A stretch of DNA of 64,000 nucleotides from Desulfuromonas versatilis (GCF_019704135.1 NZ_AP024355.1:2846001-2910000); one strand, 5' to 3'; positions 47,693 through 56,193 are shown, counted from the stretch's first letter. Notes: generated from the letters alone by a model not told the origin. A program made the numbers and translations.

Positions 47693-48229
47693 CTACTCCT
47701 TCACCAGCGACTGCAGATAGCTGACCATGTCAGGGGCTGCCCAGTCGCGAGCGCCGATGACGTGCTTGACGATGATGCCGTTGCGATCGATGATGAAGGA
47801 TTCGGGGAAGCGGTACACGCCGTAGCGGGCCTGGACTTCGGCATCGGTGTCCAGCAGCACGGTGAAGGAATGGGGCTGTTTTTTCAGGAATTCGCCGACC
47901 GTTTCCCGGCCGTCGGCCTCGACGTTGACCGCCAGCATGACGAAATCCTCTCCCGCCATCACCCGGTTGAGTTTTTCCATGGAAGGCATCTCGGCCAGGC
48001 AAGGGGGGCACCAGGTGGCCCAGAGGTTCAACAACACCACCTTGCCCTGCATCTGCGCCAGGGTTACCACCTCATCCTGCATGTTTTTCAGGGCGAAATC
48101 GAGGGCCGGCTGGCCGACCCTGACGCCCTGAGTGGGCGTCTCCTGCGGCCGTTGCCCGGCTGCATACCCCAAATAACCCGCCCCTGTTGCCAGCAGCAGT
48201 ACCACCGCCGCGATTAACGCCTTGCGCAT
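47693..48229 (-). CDS. TlpA/ResA-like periplasmic thioredoxin
   Basis: A 178-residue membrane-anchored thioredoxin. The signal or anchor is ALIAAVVLLLATGAGYLGYA. The redox motif is WATWCPPCLAEMPSMEKL (CPPC) near residue 73-76, followed by the FPESFIIDRNGIIVKHVIGA strand with the cis-Pro region. It is placed before ccdA and is very likely reduced by CcdA, acting in cytochrome c maturation or general periplasmic reduction. Confidence 0.9.
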   Translation of the reverse strand: MRKALIAAVVLLLATGAGYLGYAAGQRPQETPTQGVRVGQPALDFALKNMQDEVVTLAQMQGKVVLLNLWATWCPPCLAEMPSMEKLNRVMAGEDFVMLAVNVEADGRETVGEFLKKQPHSFTVLLDTDAEVQARYGVYRFPESFIIDRNGIIVKHVIGARDWAAPDMVSYLQSLVKE

Positions 48230-48299
48230 TCCGGGAAAATTCCTTTCATATAGAAATTACGATGTCAGCTGCCATTTCTAACCCTTGACCGGGGAAAAG

Positions 48300-48719
48300 T
48301 CAAGAAGCGTCCTGACCTTCGGGGCTAAAATCACCTTCGTCCCCGGCCCACAGCCGTTCGATCTCATCCATCTCGTCCTCGCTGAAACCGAAGTAGTGGG
48401 CCAATTCGTGGATGAGGGTTTCCCGGATCACCTTGAGCAGGGGGTCGCCGGTTTCTTCGACGTAATTTTCCACCGCCATCTGGTAGATGGTGATGACATC
48501 GGGGAGGCACTGGCCGTACTCGTGGCCACGCTCGTCCAGCGGCCAGCCGCGGTAGTAGCCGAGCAGGTCCCGGGGGTCGTCGAAGCCGACCTCCTCGAGG
48601 GTCTGCGGATCGGGCCAGTCCTCGACCTGTATGCTCAGGTTCTCGACCCGCTCGAGAAAATCGACCGGTATCGACTGGAGGGCCCGCTGCACCAATCTTT
48701 CGAAATTCTGCCGATTCAA
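48300..48719 (-). CDS. Zincin-like metallopeptidase family protein (DUF1025)
   Basis: A 139-residue protein with the zinc motif IHELAHYFGFSEDEMDEIER near residue 103-122 (HExxH with a downstream Asp/Glu-rich part). The upstream ITIYQMAVENYVEETGDPLL is typical of this small minimal-zincin family. It is cytoplasmic, with no signal. The start is TTG at 48719 overlapping the preceding thioesterase stop (TTGA). Peptidase activity in the family is not well shown. Confidence 0.8.
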   Translation of the reverse strand: MNRQNFERLVQRALQSIPVDFLERVENLSIQVEDWPDPQTLEEVGFDDPRDLLGYYRGWPLDERGHEYGQCLPDVITIYQMAVENYVEETGDPLLKVIRETLIHELAHYFGFSEDEMDEIERLWAGDEGDFSPEGQDAS

Positions 48720-49177
48720 TCCTCATACCCCTGACCGCGGGCGACGCGGAACACCGCACAGAAAGAGGCAACCGCCCTCCCCTGCTCGTCACTCAGCAGC
48801 GCCTCGCCATGAAAGGTGCGTCCCTTCGGGCCGCTCACCCTGGCCCGGGCGGTCACCCGGCCTTCCAGGACCGGCGCCAGGAAGGTCAGCCCGATCTCGG
48901 TAGTGGCAAAGTGGGTCCCCTCGGGGAGCAGCGACTTGATGGCCATGGCCACCGCCGTGTCGGCCAGCGAGGTCAGGGCGCCGCCGTGCATCAACCCCGC
49001 CCCCTGGGCCAGCTTGACCGTAAAGGGGACAGAGAGCACCGCTTCGCCCCCTTCGGCCTTCTCGATGGTCAGCCCGAGCAGCTGCTCGAAGGGGGCGGTG
49101 TCCAGCCAGCCCTCCAGCTCGAACTGCCGTTGCTCCGGATCACGAAGGGTTTCCCTGTCAACCAACAGCCTGGACAT
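48716..49177 (-). CDS. PaaI-type thioesterase (hot-dog fold)
   Basis: A 153-residue hot-dog protein. The signature GAGLMHGGALTSLADTAVAM near residues 59-78 has the HGG-x(n)-D catalytic pattern. The second half (HFATTEIGLTFLAPVLEGRV) is a typical strand pair. Probably an acyl- or aryl-CoA thioesterase; the substrate is unknown. It overlaps the zincin gene by 4 bp and lies 56 bp downstream of htrA, separated by four heptamer repeats. Confidence 0.82.
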   Translation of the reverse strand: MSRLLVDRETLRDPEQRQFELEGWLDTAPFEQLLGLTIEKAEGGEAVLSVPFTVKLAQGAGLMHGGALTSLADTAVAMAIKSLLPEGTHFATTEIGLTFLAPVLEGRVTARARVSGPKGRTFHGEALLSDEQGRAVASFCAVFRVARGQGYED

Positions 49178-49201
49178 CGTTATCCCACCCCCGCTCCTGC
49201 C

Positions 49202-49229
49202 GCCTCACTCCTCACGCCTCACTCCTCAC
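49202..49229. repeat. Short heptamer array downstream of htrA
   Basis: Four units of the form (G/T)CCTCAC (49202-49229). The unit is the same as the TCCTCAC array at the other end of htrA. It lies in the htrA-thioesterase gap, 4 bp from the htrA stop. Confidence 0.8.
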
Positions 49230-49233
49230 TGCC

Positions 49234-50565
49234 TCAAGGCAGATCCACATAATAACCTCTATTGCCGCGGACGATCAGGAAACTGACCGGGAAGCGGCCG
49301 AGCCGTTTGAGCAGCAGCTCGCCGAACTGCTTGGCGCCGGTCACCCGCTCGCCGTCCATTTCGGCCACCAGGTCGCCGCGGCGGATCCCCACCCTGTCCG
49401 CAGCCGACCCGGACAGGACCCGGTCGACCACCACCGAGCCGTCGCGATCCCCGACCGTGAAACCGAAAACCTTCTCTGCGTAGCGCGCCCCGTACCCCTC
49501 GGGCATGGCGGCCAGCCGCACCTCGCTCTGCAGCTCATCGGTGCCGCGCAGCAGGGAAAGGCGGATCCGGTCATCGGGGGTGTAGGTGGCGAGCAGGTTG
49601 GTGAACTCGGTGGGCGATTCGACGGCGATGTCGTCCAGCGCCAGAATCACATCAGCGACCTGCAGGCCGGCATTGGCAGCCGGCGAACCGGCGTCGACCT
49701 CGGTGACCAGCACGCCCCCCGCCCCCCGCGAGCGGGCCAGGGCCCTGCCGATATTGCCGGGGATCAACCCGAGGTAGGCCTGGCGGATGCGGCCATGTTC
49801 GATCAAATCGCCCAGCACCCGCTTGGCGATGTCGATGGGCACCGAGAACCCGATCCCCTGAGCCTGCTGGGCGATGGCGGTGTTGATGCCGATCAGTTCG
49901 CCGTTGATGTTGAGCAGCGGCCCCCCCGAATTGCCGGGGTTGATCAGCGCGTCGGTCTGGATGAACACCGAAACCACCCCGCCCCCCACCGGCAGGCGCC
50001 GGCTGGTGGAGCTGACGATGCCTGTGGTGACCGAATGGTCGAGCCCCAGCGGGTTGCCGATGGCGATCACCGTCTCGCCGAGCATCAGGTCGGCCGAGCT
50101 GGCCGGGGGCAGATACGGCAGGGGCCCTTCGACCGCGATGCGGATAATGGCCAGGTCGATGCGTTCGTCCTCGCCGACCAGGGTCGCCTCGACCTCCTTT
50201 TGGTGGCCGGGCACGGCGACATAGATCTTCGAGGCTTGCTCGATGACGTGGGAGTTGGTCAGGATGTAGCCGCGCGGGTCGATGATGACCCCCGAGCCGA
50301 TGGACTGGGTCTTGTAGGTACGCTGCGGAGCGAAGCCGCGGAAAAATTCCTCGAAGATCGAGTCGCCGAACCCGAACAGCGGCGAAGCCTGGCGGCGCAC
50401 GATCTGCTCGGTGCGGATGTTGACCACCGCCGGTCCGGCCTTCTCCACCGCCGCGACGACGGGAGATCGCCGCTCGAAGGCCGCAGCGGTCGACACGACG
50501 CTCAAAAGCGCCAACAGCAGCGTCAGCGTCGCGAAGATTCCCCTTGTTTGCTCCTCACTCCTCAC
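49234..50565 (-). CDS. HtrA/DegP-family periplasmic serine protease
   Basis: A 443-residue protease with a signal peptide (GIFATLTLLLALLSVVSTAA). The trypsin-like domain has the triad His in GYILTNSHVIE near 110, Asp in DERIDLAIIR near 140 and Ser in INPGNSGGPLLNINGELIGI near 215. Two PDZ domains follow (about 265-355 and 365-443). It degrades or refolds damaged envelope proteins. The start codon is GTG at 50565 and lies inside a tandem heptamer array that also supplies the Shine-Dalgarno; an in-frame TGA two codons earlier rules out longer starts. It follows an NtrC-type regulator gene. Confidence 0.92.
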   Translation of the reverse strand: MRSEEQTRGIFATLTLLLALLSVVSTAAAFERRSPVVAAVEKAGPAVVNIRTEQIVRRQASPLFGFGDSIFEEFFRGFAPQRTYKTQSIGSGVIIDPRGYILTNSHVIEQASKIYVAVPGHQKEVEATLVGEDERIDLAIIRIAVEGPLPYLPPASSADLMLGETVIAIGNPLGLDHSVTTGIVSSTSRRLPVGGGVVSVFIQTDALINPGNSGGPLLNINGELIGINTAIAQQAQGIGFSVPIDIAKRVLGDLIEHGRIRQAYLGLIPGNIGRALARSRGAGGVLVTEVDAGSPAANAGLQVADVILALDDIAVESPTEFTNLLATYTPDDRIRLSLLRGTDELQSEVRLAAMPEGYGARYAEKVFGFTVGDRDGSVVVDRVLSGSAADRVGIRRGDLVAEMDGERVTGAKQFGELLLKRLGRFPVSFLIVRGNRGYYVDLP

Positions 50566-50620
50566 TCCTCACTCCTCACTCCTCACTCCTCACTCCTCAC
50601 TCCTCACTCCTCACTCCTTA
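50551..50620. repeat. Tandem heptamer array (CTCCTCA)9 plus one variant, joining two genes
   Basis: Nine perfect CTCCTCA units (50551-50613) and one variant CTCCTTA (50614-50620). On the mRNA strand this is (GTGAGGA)n. The regulator gene's last codons and TGA stop are in the first units, and the htrA GTG start is in the last. Every unit offers a GAGG Shine-Dalgarno core. Confidence 0.95.
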
Positions 50621-51966
50621 CTGATCCTATACTTCTCCATCCGGTAAATCAGGGTGTGCCTGGGAATGCGCAGAAAGGCCGCGGCCCGGGTCTGGTTCCA
50701 GCCATTGCGGGACAGGGCCTCGCGCACCGCCTCCTTCTCGAGATCCTCCAGGGAATAACCATCCTCGGGGAGGTTGAGCACCCGGTTTTCCGGGGCCGAG
50801 GCCCGGCGGGTGATTTTGGGGGGCAGGTCTTCCTTTTCGATCCGGTTGCCGTGGCGCAGAATGATCATCCGCTCCACCACGTTCTCCAACTCGCGGACGT
50901 TGCCTGGCCAGCCGTAGGCCTCCAGGCACCCCAGGGCCTCGTCGGAAATGCCGACCTCCAACCCGCCGCCGTGTTTTTTCAGAAAATGCTTGACCAGCAG
51001 CGGAATATCCCCCTGGCGGGCCCGCAGCGAGGGGAGGTCGACGGGGATGACCGCCAGCCGGTAGTAGAGATCCTCGCGGAAGGTCCCCTCCTCCATGGCG
51101 GCATCAATATCGAGGTTGGTGGCGGCCACCAGGCGCACATCGACCTTACGGGGGGCCCCGCCCACCGGTTCGATCTCCCGCTCCTGCAGGGCGCGCAGCA
51201 GCTTCGGCTGCAGCTCCAGCGGCAGCTCGCCGACTTCGTCGAGAAACAGGGTCCCCCCCTCGGCCAGCTCAAATTTCCCCTTGCGGTCCTTGATCGCCCC
51301 GGTGAACGCCCCCTTGACGTGACCGAACAGCTCGCTTTCGAGCAGTTCGCGGGGGATGGCGGCGCAGTTCACCGCGACAAAGGGCCCCGCTTTACGCTCG
51401 CTGCCGGTGTGGATGGCCCTGGCGATCAACTCCTTGCCGGTGCCGCTCTCGCCGGTGATCAGTACGGTGGCTTCGGTGCCTGCCACCCGCCTAACCACCG
51501 AGAATACCTTCTGCATCCCGTCGGACATCCCGACCAGGTGCGAAAAATCGGCCTTTTGATCCAACTCCTCACGGAGCCTGGTGTTCTCGTCCTTGAGCCC
51601 GCGGAAGGAAAAGGCCTTTTCCACCACCAGGCAGAGTTCGTCACGGCCGAAGGGCTTGGCCAGGTAGTCGTAGGCGCCCAGTTTCATCGCCTCGACGGCC
51701 TTCTCCACCGTGCCGAAGGCGGTGATCACCAGCACCAGGGTCTCGGGCCTGCTCTCCTTGATACGCTTGAGAACCTCGTAACCCGAGAGTCCCGGCATCT
51801 GGATGTCGGTAATCACCACCGCCGGGGTTTCCAGGTTGAAAATCCGCAGCCCCTCCTCTCCGTCGGCAGCGGTCACCACCCGGTAGCCGGCCTCGTGAAG
51901 GGTGAATTCGGTGACCCGCCGCAGCGAATCGTCGTCGTCGATGACCAGTACGGTCTTGCGTTCCAA
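50611..51966 (-). CDS. NtrC-family sigma-54-dependent response regulator
   Basis: A 451-residue regulator. The receiver domain (residues 1-120) has DDDD at the acidic pocket and the phosphoacceptor Asp in [13 protein letters not shown] near 54. The AAA+ domain (about 145-380) has Walker [16 protein letters not shown] and an intact GAFTGA loop ([15 protein letters not shown]) for sigma-54 contact. The Fis-type helix-turn-helix closes it ([20 protein letters not shown]). The cognate kinase lies 15 bp upstream. Targets are unknown; htrA directly downstream suggests an envelope-stress function. Confidence 0.93.
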   Translation of the reverse strand: MERKTVLVIDDDDSLRRVTEFTLHEAGYRVVTAADGEEGLRIFNLETPAVVITDIQMPGLSGYEVLKRIKESRPETLVLVITAFGTVEKAVEAMKLGAYDYLAKPFGRDELCLVVEKAFSFRGLKDENTRLREELDQKADFSHLVGMSDGMQKVFSVVRRVAGTEATVLITGESGTGKELIARAIHTGSERKAGPFVAVNCAAIPRELLESELFGHVKGAFTGAIKDRKGKFELAEGGTLFLDEVGELPLELQPKLLRALQEREIEPVGGAPRKVDVRLVAATNLDIDAAMEEGTFREDLYYRLAVIPVDLPSLRARQGDIPLLVKHFLKKHGGGLEVGISDEALGCLEAYGWPGNVRELENVVERMIILRHGNRIEKEDLPPKITRRASAPENRVLNLPEDGYSLEDLEKEAVREALSRNGWNQTRAAAFLRIPRHTLIYRMEKYRISKE

Positions 51967-51981
51967 ATGCGGCTCCTAATT

Positions 51982-53070
51982 TCAATCTATGGGAATATGA
52001 ATGAGAAACCGGGTCCCCTCGCCGAGGCGGCTCTGTGCCTGGATGCGCCCGCCGTGCCCCTGAATGATGCGGTGGGTGATGGCCAGACCCAGGCCGGTAC
52101 CATCCCTGCGGGTGGTGAAAAAGGGGTTGAAGATCCGCTGCAGGTTTTCCGCGGGGATACCCTGGCCGGTATCCGTGAATTCGATGGTCGCCAACTTGGC
52201 CTCGCAATGGGTGCGAACGCTCAGAACCCCGCCTCCGGGCATCGCCTGCAGGGCATTGAGCACCAGGTTGAGAAAGGCCTGCTTGAGCTGTTCCTGGTTG
52301 CCGGCCAGACGGGGGATCTCCTCCGCCTCGAAGTGGACCTCCACGGCGGCTTTGAGCGCCTGCTGGGCGGTCAGGGTCAAAACCTCGCGCAGAGCCTCGT
52401 TGACGGACACCACGCCCCGCTCCGGCGAGGCCGGACGGGCGAATTCGAGAAACTCCTGCACCACCCGGTTGAGGCGATCGACCTCCTTGATCAGGATCTG
52501 GCTGAACTCGTAGCGCTTGTCCGCAGGATCGATGCCGTCGCGGAGAATTTCGGCGGTGCCGCGGATCGACCCCAGGGGGTTGCGGATCTCGTGTGCCATG
52601 CCGGCCGACAGCTCGCCCAGGGCCGAGAGCCGGTCGGCCCTGCGCAACTGCTCCTCGATCTCCAGGATCAGGTCGGCCTGCTCGCGCAGCTTGCCGTAGC
52701 TCTCCTCCAGATGCTGCGCGGTCCGCTGGTAGCGCAGCTTCTGGGTCAGTTCGCGCTGGCTCAGAAAACCGGTGAGAAAGCCGATGATGTTGTACAGCAG
52801 GATCTCCAGGTACTGCTCCACGTCCGTGGTCGGATGGTGGCCCCACTGGAACACCACGTGGGGGGCGTAGAGCACGGAAATCCCGATCGCTGCGGCGATC
52901 CCGCCGCGCAGGTTGAACCAGAGCCCGCCGAGGACGATGGGAATATAGTAGAGCCGCCGGTAGATATCGTGAAAGAAGACCTCCTGGGTCGCGGTCAGGT
53001 AATGCAGGGCCGTGATGCCGAGAATCATTCCCAGCAGGATGGTCAGCCGAATCCAGTCTTGTCTGCGCAT
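51982..53070 (-). CDS. Membrane sensor histidine kinase
   Basis: A 362-residue kinase. About four to five N-terminal membrane segments (residues 5-115, for example LTILLGMILGITALHYLTAT and LYYIPIVLGGLWFNLRGGIA) form the sensor. A coiled coil (about 120-160) follows, then the H-box GMAHEIRNPLGSIRGTAEIL with the phospho-His, the N-box LNLVLNALQAMPGGG and the G-box DTGQGIPAENLQRIF and GTGLGLAITHRI. No periplasmic loop of size, so it may sense within the membrane. The start at 53070 (MRRQDWIRL) is chosen from a CAGGGT element. It partners the NtrC-type regulator downstream. Confidence 0.88.
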   Translation of the reverse strand: MRRQDWIRLTILLGMILGITALHYLTATQEVFFHDIYRRLYYIPIVLGGLWFNLRGGIAAAIGISVLYAPHVVFQWGHHPTTDVEQYLEILLYNIIGFLTGFLSQRELTQKLRYQRTAQHLEESYGKLREQADLILEIEEQLRRADRLSALGELSAGMAHEIRNPLGSIRGTAEILRDGIDPADKRYEFSQILIKEVDRLNRVVQEFLEFARPASPERGVVSVNEALREVLTLTAQQALKAAVEVHFEAEEIPRLAGNQEQLKQAFLNLVLNALQAMPGGGVLSVRTHCEAKLATIEFTDTGQGIPAENLQRIFNPFFTTRRDGTGLGLAITHRIIQGHGGRIQAQSRLGEGTRFLIHIPID

Positions 53071-53149
53071 ACCCTGATTTTTAATCGAAGCGGGGCACGG
53101 GTTCAAGTGAATTCACAAGGTTCGCCTGGTCCAGGGAGATTGGCAGCCG

Positions 53150-53185
53150 AAAAAAACGCCCCCTCCCTGCGGTCAAGAAGGGGGC
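53150..53185 (-). terminator. Intrinsic terminator on the minus strand without an assigned upstream gene
   Basis: Stem GCCCCCT (53158-53164) / AGGGGGC (53179-53185). On the minus strand it is followed by seven T. A second hairpin (AAAAGCG / CGCTTTT, about 53195-53215) lies just upstream on that strand. No protein gene on the minus strand to the right would use it, so it may end a small RNA. The rest of 53071-53332 shows no gene I can support. Confidence 0.6.
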
Positions 53186-53332
53186 AACAGGAGACAAAAG
53201 CGTTACGCGCGCTTTTGCTTAGAAAAACTTTAGCAGCAATTCCTCCGTAGTGAAGCGAGCGGGAGAAATTATTGTTGGACAGGTGCGGAAACCCTGAGTT
53301 ATTCTTGGAGGTTCCAAGTCGCGGAGTGCTTC

Positions 53333-54277
53333 ATGCCCCTGTTCCTCGAAATCCTGACCATCGTCCTGCCCGTCTTCCTGGTCATCGCCCTGGGGTACCT
53401 GCTGAAACGCTTCGCCCTTATCGACGCCGCGTTCCTGTTCCAGACCAACCGCCTGGTCTACTATATCTGCCTGCCCCTGCTGCTGTTCTACAAGATCGGC
53501 ACCGCCGATTTTTTCGCCAATTTCAACGGCACGCTGGTCATCGGCTCCAGCCTCGGCCTGGTCCTGGGGTTTCTCGGCTCCTACGCCTACGCGGCGCTGC
53601 GCCGCTACCCTCCCGAGGCCCGGGGGGTGTTCAGCCAGGGCGCGTTTCGCGGCAACCTCGCCTACATGGGGCTGGCCATCACCATGAACGCCTACGGCGA
53701 AGCCGGCTTCACCCGGGCCGGCATCCTGATGGGCTTTCTGGTGCCGGTGCTCAATGTGCTGGCCATCCTCGCCCTGATGATGCCCCACCGCCAGGCCGAC
53801 GCGGGGCGGGGGACCGGGTTCTGGCTGCAGCAGATCGCCCTCAACCCCCTGATCCTGGCCTCCTTCGCCGGAATCATCTGGAGCTTTTTCTCCCTGCCGA
53901 TGCCGGTCATCCTCGATCGCAGCCTGCGCATCGCCACCGGCATGACCCTGCCGCTGGCGCTGATCGCCATCGGCGGCTCCTTTTCCCTGGAAAAACTCAG
54001 GGGCGACCTGGTCCGGGCCGCCTTCGCCACCGGCATCAAACTCTTCTGGCTCCCCCTGCTCACCGCCCTGCTGCTGCTGCAGTTGGGGGTCTCGGGGATC
54101 GACCTGGGGATCGGCGTGCTGATGGCCGGCACCCCGGCGGCAACGGCCACCTACATCATGGCCCACCAGATGAAGGGCGACGCCGAGTTGGCCGGCTCCA
54201 TCGTCATGATGTCCACTTTGGCCTCGGCGGTCACCTACACCCTGGCCCTGTTGCTGCTGCGCAGCCAGGGGATCTGA
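53333..54277 (+). CDS. AEC-family (auxin efflux carrier type) permease
   Basis: A 314-residue membrane protein with about ten segments in two inverted halves (LEILTIVLPVFLVIALGYLL at the start, then the ANFNGTLVIGSSLGLVLGFL region). The substrate regions GAFRGNLAYMGLAITMNAYG near 105 and LMAGTPAATATYIMAHQMKG near 260 are typical. AEC proteins in bacteria include malate and malonate carriers. The citrate lyase operon lies 2 kb further on, so a carboxylate substrate is plausible but unproven. GGAG precedes the ATG; the glycosyltransferase gene begins 2 bp after its stop. Confidence 0.85.
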   Translation: MPLFLEILTIVLPVFLVIALGYLLKRFALIDAAFLFQTNRLVYYICLPLLLFYKIGTADFFANFNGTLVIGSSLGLVLGFLGSYAYAALRRYPPEARGVFSQGAFRGNLAYMGLAITMNAYGEAGFTRAGILMGFLVPVLNVLAILALMMPHRQADAGRGTGFWLQQIALNPLILASFAGIIWSFFSLPMPVILDRSLRIATGMTLPLALIAIGGSFSLEKLRGDLVRAAFATGIKLFWLPLLTALLLLQLGVSGIDLGIGVLMAGTPAATATYIMAHQMKGDAELAGSIVMMSTLASAVTYTLALLLLRSQGI

Positions 54278-54279
54278 AC

Positions 54280-55281
54280 ATGCCGCGGATCTCGGTCCTG
54301 CTGCCGGTGCGCGACGAAGAGCGGCTGCTGCCCGCGGCCCTGGCCTCGCTGCAACGCCAGAGCCTCAAGGACTGGGAACTGGTGGCCGTCGACGACGGCT
54401 CCAGGGATTCGACTCCGCGCATCCTGCAGCGGGCCGCCAGGCTCGACCCCCGGATCCGGGTGCTGCGGCGCCCGGCCGAAGGCCTGGTCCCGGCGCTCAA
54501 CGCCGGGCTCGCCGCCTGCGGCAGCGCCCTGGTGGCGCGCATGGACGGCGACGACATCAGCCACCCCCAGCGGCTGCAGAAGCAGGTCGAACTGCTCGAG
54601 GAGCGGCCGGAAATCGACCTGGTCGCCTGCGGGGTGCGCCACTTCCCGCGACCGCTCCTGCCTCCCGGCATGCGAGCCTACGAGGCCTGGCAGAACAGCC
54701 TGCGCGAGGAAGCCGAGATCCGCCGCGACCTGTTCGTGGAATCGCCCTTTGCCCACCCTGCCGTGGCCTTTCGGCGCGATCGGGTGCTGGCCCTGGGCGG
54801 CTACCGGCAGATGGGCTGGGCCGAGGACTACGATCTGTGGCTGCGCCTGGCCGCGGACGGCGCCCGCTTTGCGAAGAACCCCGAAACCCTGCTGTTCTGG
54901 CGTGATCGTCCGCAGAGGCTGACCCGGATTTCGCCCCATTGCAGCGCCGAGGCCTTTCGCGCCTGCAAGCTCCACCACCTGCGCCGGGGTTTTCTGCGCG
55001 GGGCCAGCGAGGTCACCCTGTGGGGCGCCGGCAGCGAGGGCAAGGCCTGGCGCCGCACCCTGGCCACGGCGGGGATCGCGGTGCGCCGCTGGATCGACAT
55101 CGCCCCGGGGCGCATCGGGCAGAGGATCCACGGCGCCCCGGTGGTCCATCCCGGGCAGGTGGCGCCGGACCAGGGGAAAATCCTGATCACCGTCGGCACC
55201 CGCGGCGCGAGAAACGAGGTTCGCAAGCGGGCAACTGATGTTAAACTGTCAGAGTGCGTGGATTTTCTCTGCGTCACCTGA
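54280..55281 (+). CDS. Family 2 glycosyltransferase with C-terminal Rossmann-like domain
   Basis: A 333-residue protein. Residues 1-225 form a GT2 domain (RISVLLPVRDEERLLPAALA, VAVDDGSRDSTPRIL, LVARMDGDDISHPQRLQKQV with the DxD motif, GWAEDYDLWLRLAADG). Residues about 245-333 add a short nucleotide-binding-like domain (VTLWGAGSEGKAWRRTLATA, then GIAVRRWIDIAPGRIG). The start at 54280 sits 2 bp after the AEC stop, so the pair is co-translated. This fused tail is less common in GT2 enzymes. Sugar and acceptor are unknown. Confidence 0.82.
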   Translation: MPRISVLLPVRDEERLLPAALASLQRQSLKDWELVAVDDGSRDSTPRILQRAARLDPRIRVLRRPAEGLVPALNAGLAACGSALVARMDGDDISHPQRLQKQVELLEERPEIDLVACGVRHFPRPLLPPGMRAYEAWQNSLREEAEIRRDLFVESPFAHPAVAFRRDRVLALGGYRQMGWAEDYDLWLRLAADGARFAKNPETLLFWRDRPQRLTRISPHCSAEAFRACKLHHLRRGFLRGASEVTLWGAGSEGKAWRRTLATAGIAVRRWIDIAPGRIGQRIHGAPVVHPGQVAPDQGKILITVGTRGARNEVRKRATDVKLSECVDFLCVT

Positions 55282-55355
55282 CCAACCGTCCGGCCCAGGT
55301 GTTTCCCCCGACCTGAACGGGCAGCGCCCACCACCGACCGAGGAACCAGAGATAC

Positions 55356-55949
55356 ATGGGCAGAGAATTCCGTCCCTTCGACATTGGCCGCCGCTTTCGC
55401 GTGCTCCCCGAAAAAAGTCCCATCTCCTCCATCGACCGGCTCGACCTGATCATGGCGGCAGGGGCCTTCGGCTCGGGCGAACATGAAACTACCGCCAGCT
55501 GCCTGGAGCTGCTCGAGACCCTGCCCGCCGTATCCGGCGCCAACCTGCTCGATCTCGGCAGCGGCACCGGCATCCTCTCCATCGCCGCCCTCAAGCTGGG
55601 CGCCGGACAGGCGGTGTGCGTCGATATCGACCCCGCGGCCATCGCCACTTGCCGCAAAAACTGCGAGCTCAACCGGGTCTCCGACCGGGTCAGCCACATC
55701 CAGGGCACCCTGACCGACGTGCCGCAGAACGGTTTTGACATGATCCTGGCCAACATCTACGGCGACATCCTGCTCGAGGTCGCCGAGCAACTGGTCGCCA
55801 AGGCCAGGCCAGGCGCCTCCCTGGTCCTTTCGGGGATCCTCTGGGAATACAACTTCGATGTCCGCCAGCGCTACGAACGGCTCGGCTGCGAAGTGCTGAA
55901 AAACCGCATGCTGGAAGAATTCAGCTCGGTCCTGCTGCAGAAGCGCTGA
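55356..55949 (+). CDS. PrmA-like SAM-dependent methyltransferase
   Basis: A 197-residue methyltransferase. The SAM site is NLLDLGSGTGILSIAALKLG near 62-81. Upstream lies AGAFGSGEHETTASCLELLE, which is the phrase typical of ribosomal protein L11 methyltransferases (GTGxHxTT), and downstream the FDMILANIYGDILLEVAEQL motif. It lacks the N-terminal substrate-recognition domain of full PrmA (about 290 residues), so it may be a short PrmA homologue with a different target. The gene stands between a glycosyltransferase and the cit operon. Confidence 0.8.
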   Translation: MGREFRPFDIGRRFRVLPEKSPISSIDRLDLIMAAGAFGSGEHETTASCLELLETLPAVSGANLLDLGSGTGILSIAALKLGAGQAVCVDIDPAAIATCRKNCELNRVSDRVSHIQGTLTDVPQNGFDMILANIYGDILLEVAEQLVAKARPGASLVLSGILWEYNFDVRQRYERLGCEVLKNRMLEEFSSVLLQKR

Positions 55950-56095
55950 AGCGTTCCCTCCCGCATTTTTCTACCTCTTTCCCATTTCTCTTTTCCTCCC
56001 CGGCATTTAAATTCCCCCATCCCGATTTTTGCGCCCAATTGCAGGCGTCGAGAAAATTCCCTTGGGCCTTCAGCCCGACCATGGTAAGATCTTTC

Positions 56096-56110
56096 ACTGG
56101 TCAGACCAAT
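56096..56110 (+). promoter_or_regulatory. GntR/FadR-type operator candidate upstream of citC
   Basis: ACTGGTCAGACCAAT follows the TGGTNNNACCA pattern bound by FadR-subfamily GntR regulators (PdhR, LldR, GlcC types). A weaker copy (ATTGGTATAC) lies at about 56159-56168, and CCATGGTAAG occurs twice in the leader (about 56078-56088 and 56177-56187). No GntR gene is in the window. Confidence 0.5.
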
Positions 56111-56193
56111 TTCCTGCCGACCGGTACCGAAAAAAAAATTTCCAGGCGCAACTCGTCCATTGGTATACGGCAGGCCCATGGTAAGTTTGTTTC

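Noticed and set aside
50551-50620. Possible CRISPR array
   Set aside because: Units are 7 bp, directly tandem and without spacers, so it is a simple repeat. No cas gene is present.
49795-53250. Very long open frame (about 1150 codons) on the plus strand
   Set aside because: It runs opposite htrA, the response regulator and the histidine kinase, all of which show clear family motifs. Its translation is low-complexity and matches no protein pattern; it is a by-product of high GC at third positions.
53219-53260. Six-codon leader peptide (MLLKFF) behind GGAGG on the minus strand
   Set aside because: Too short to support and not followed by a gene on that strand; chance is the likeliest cause.
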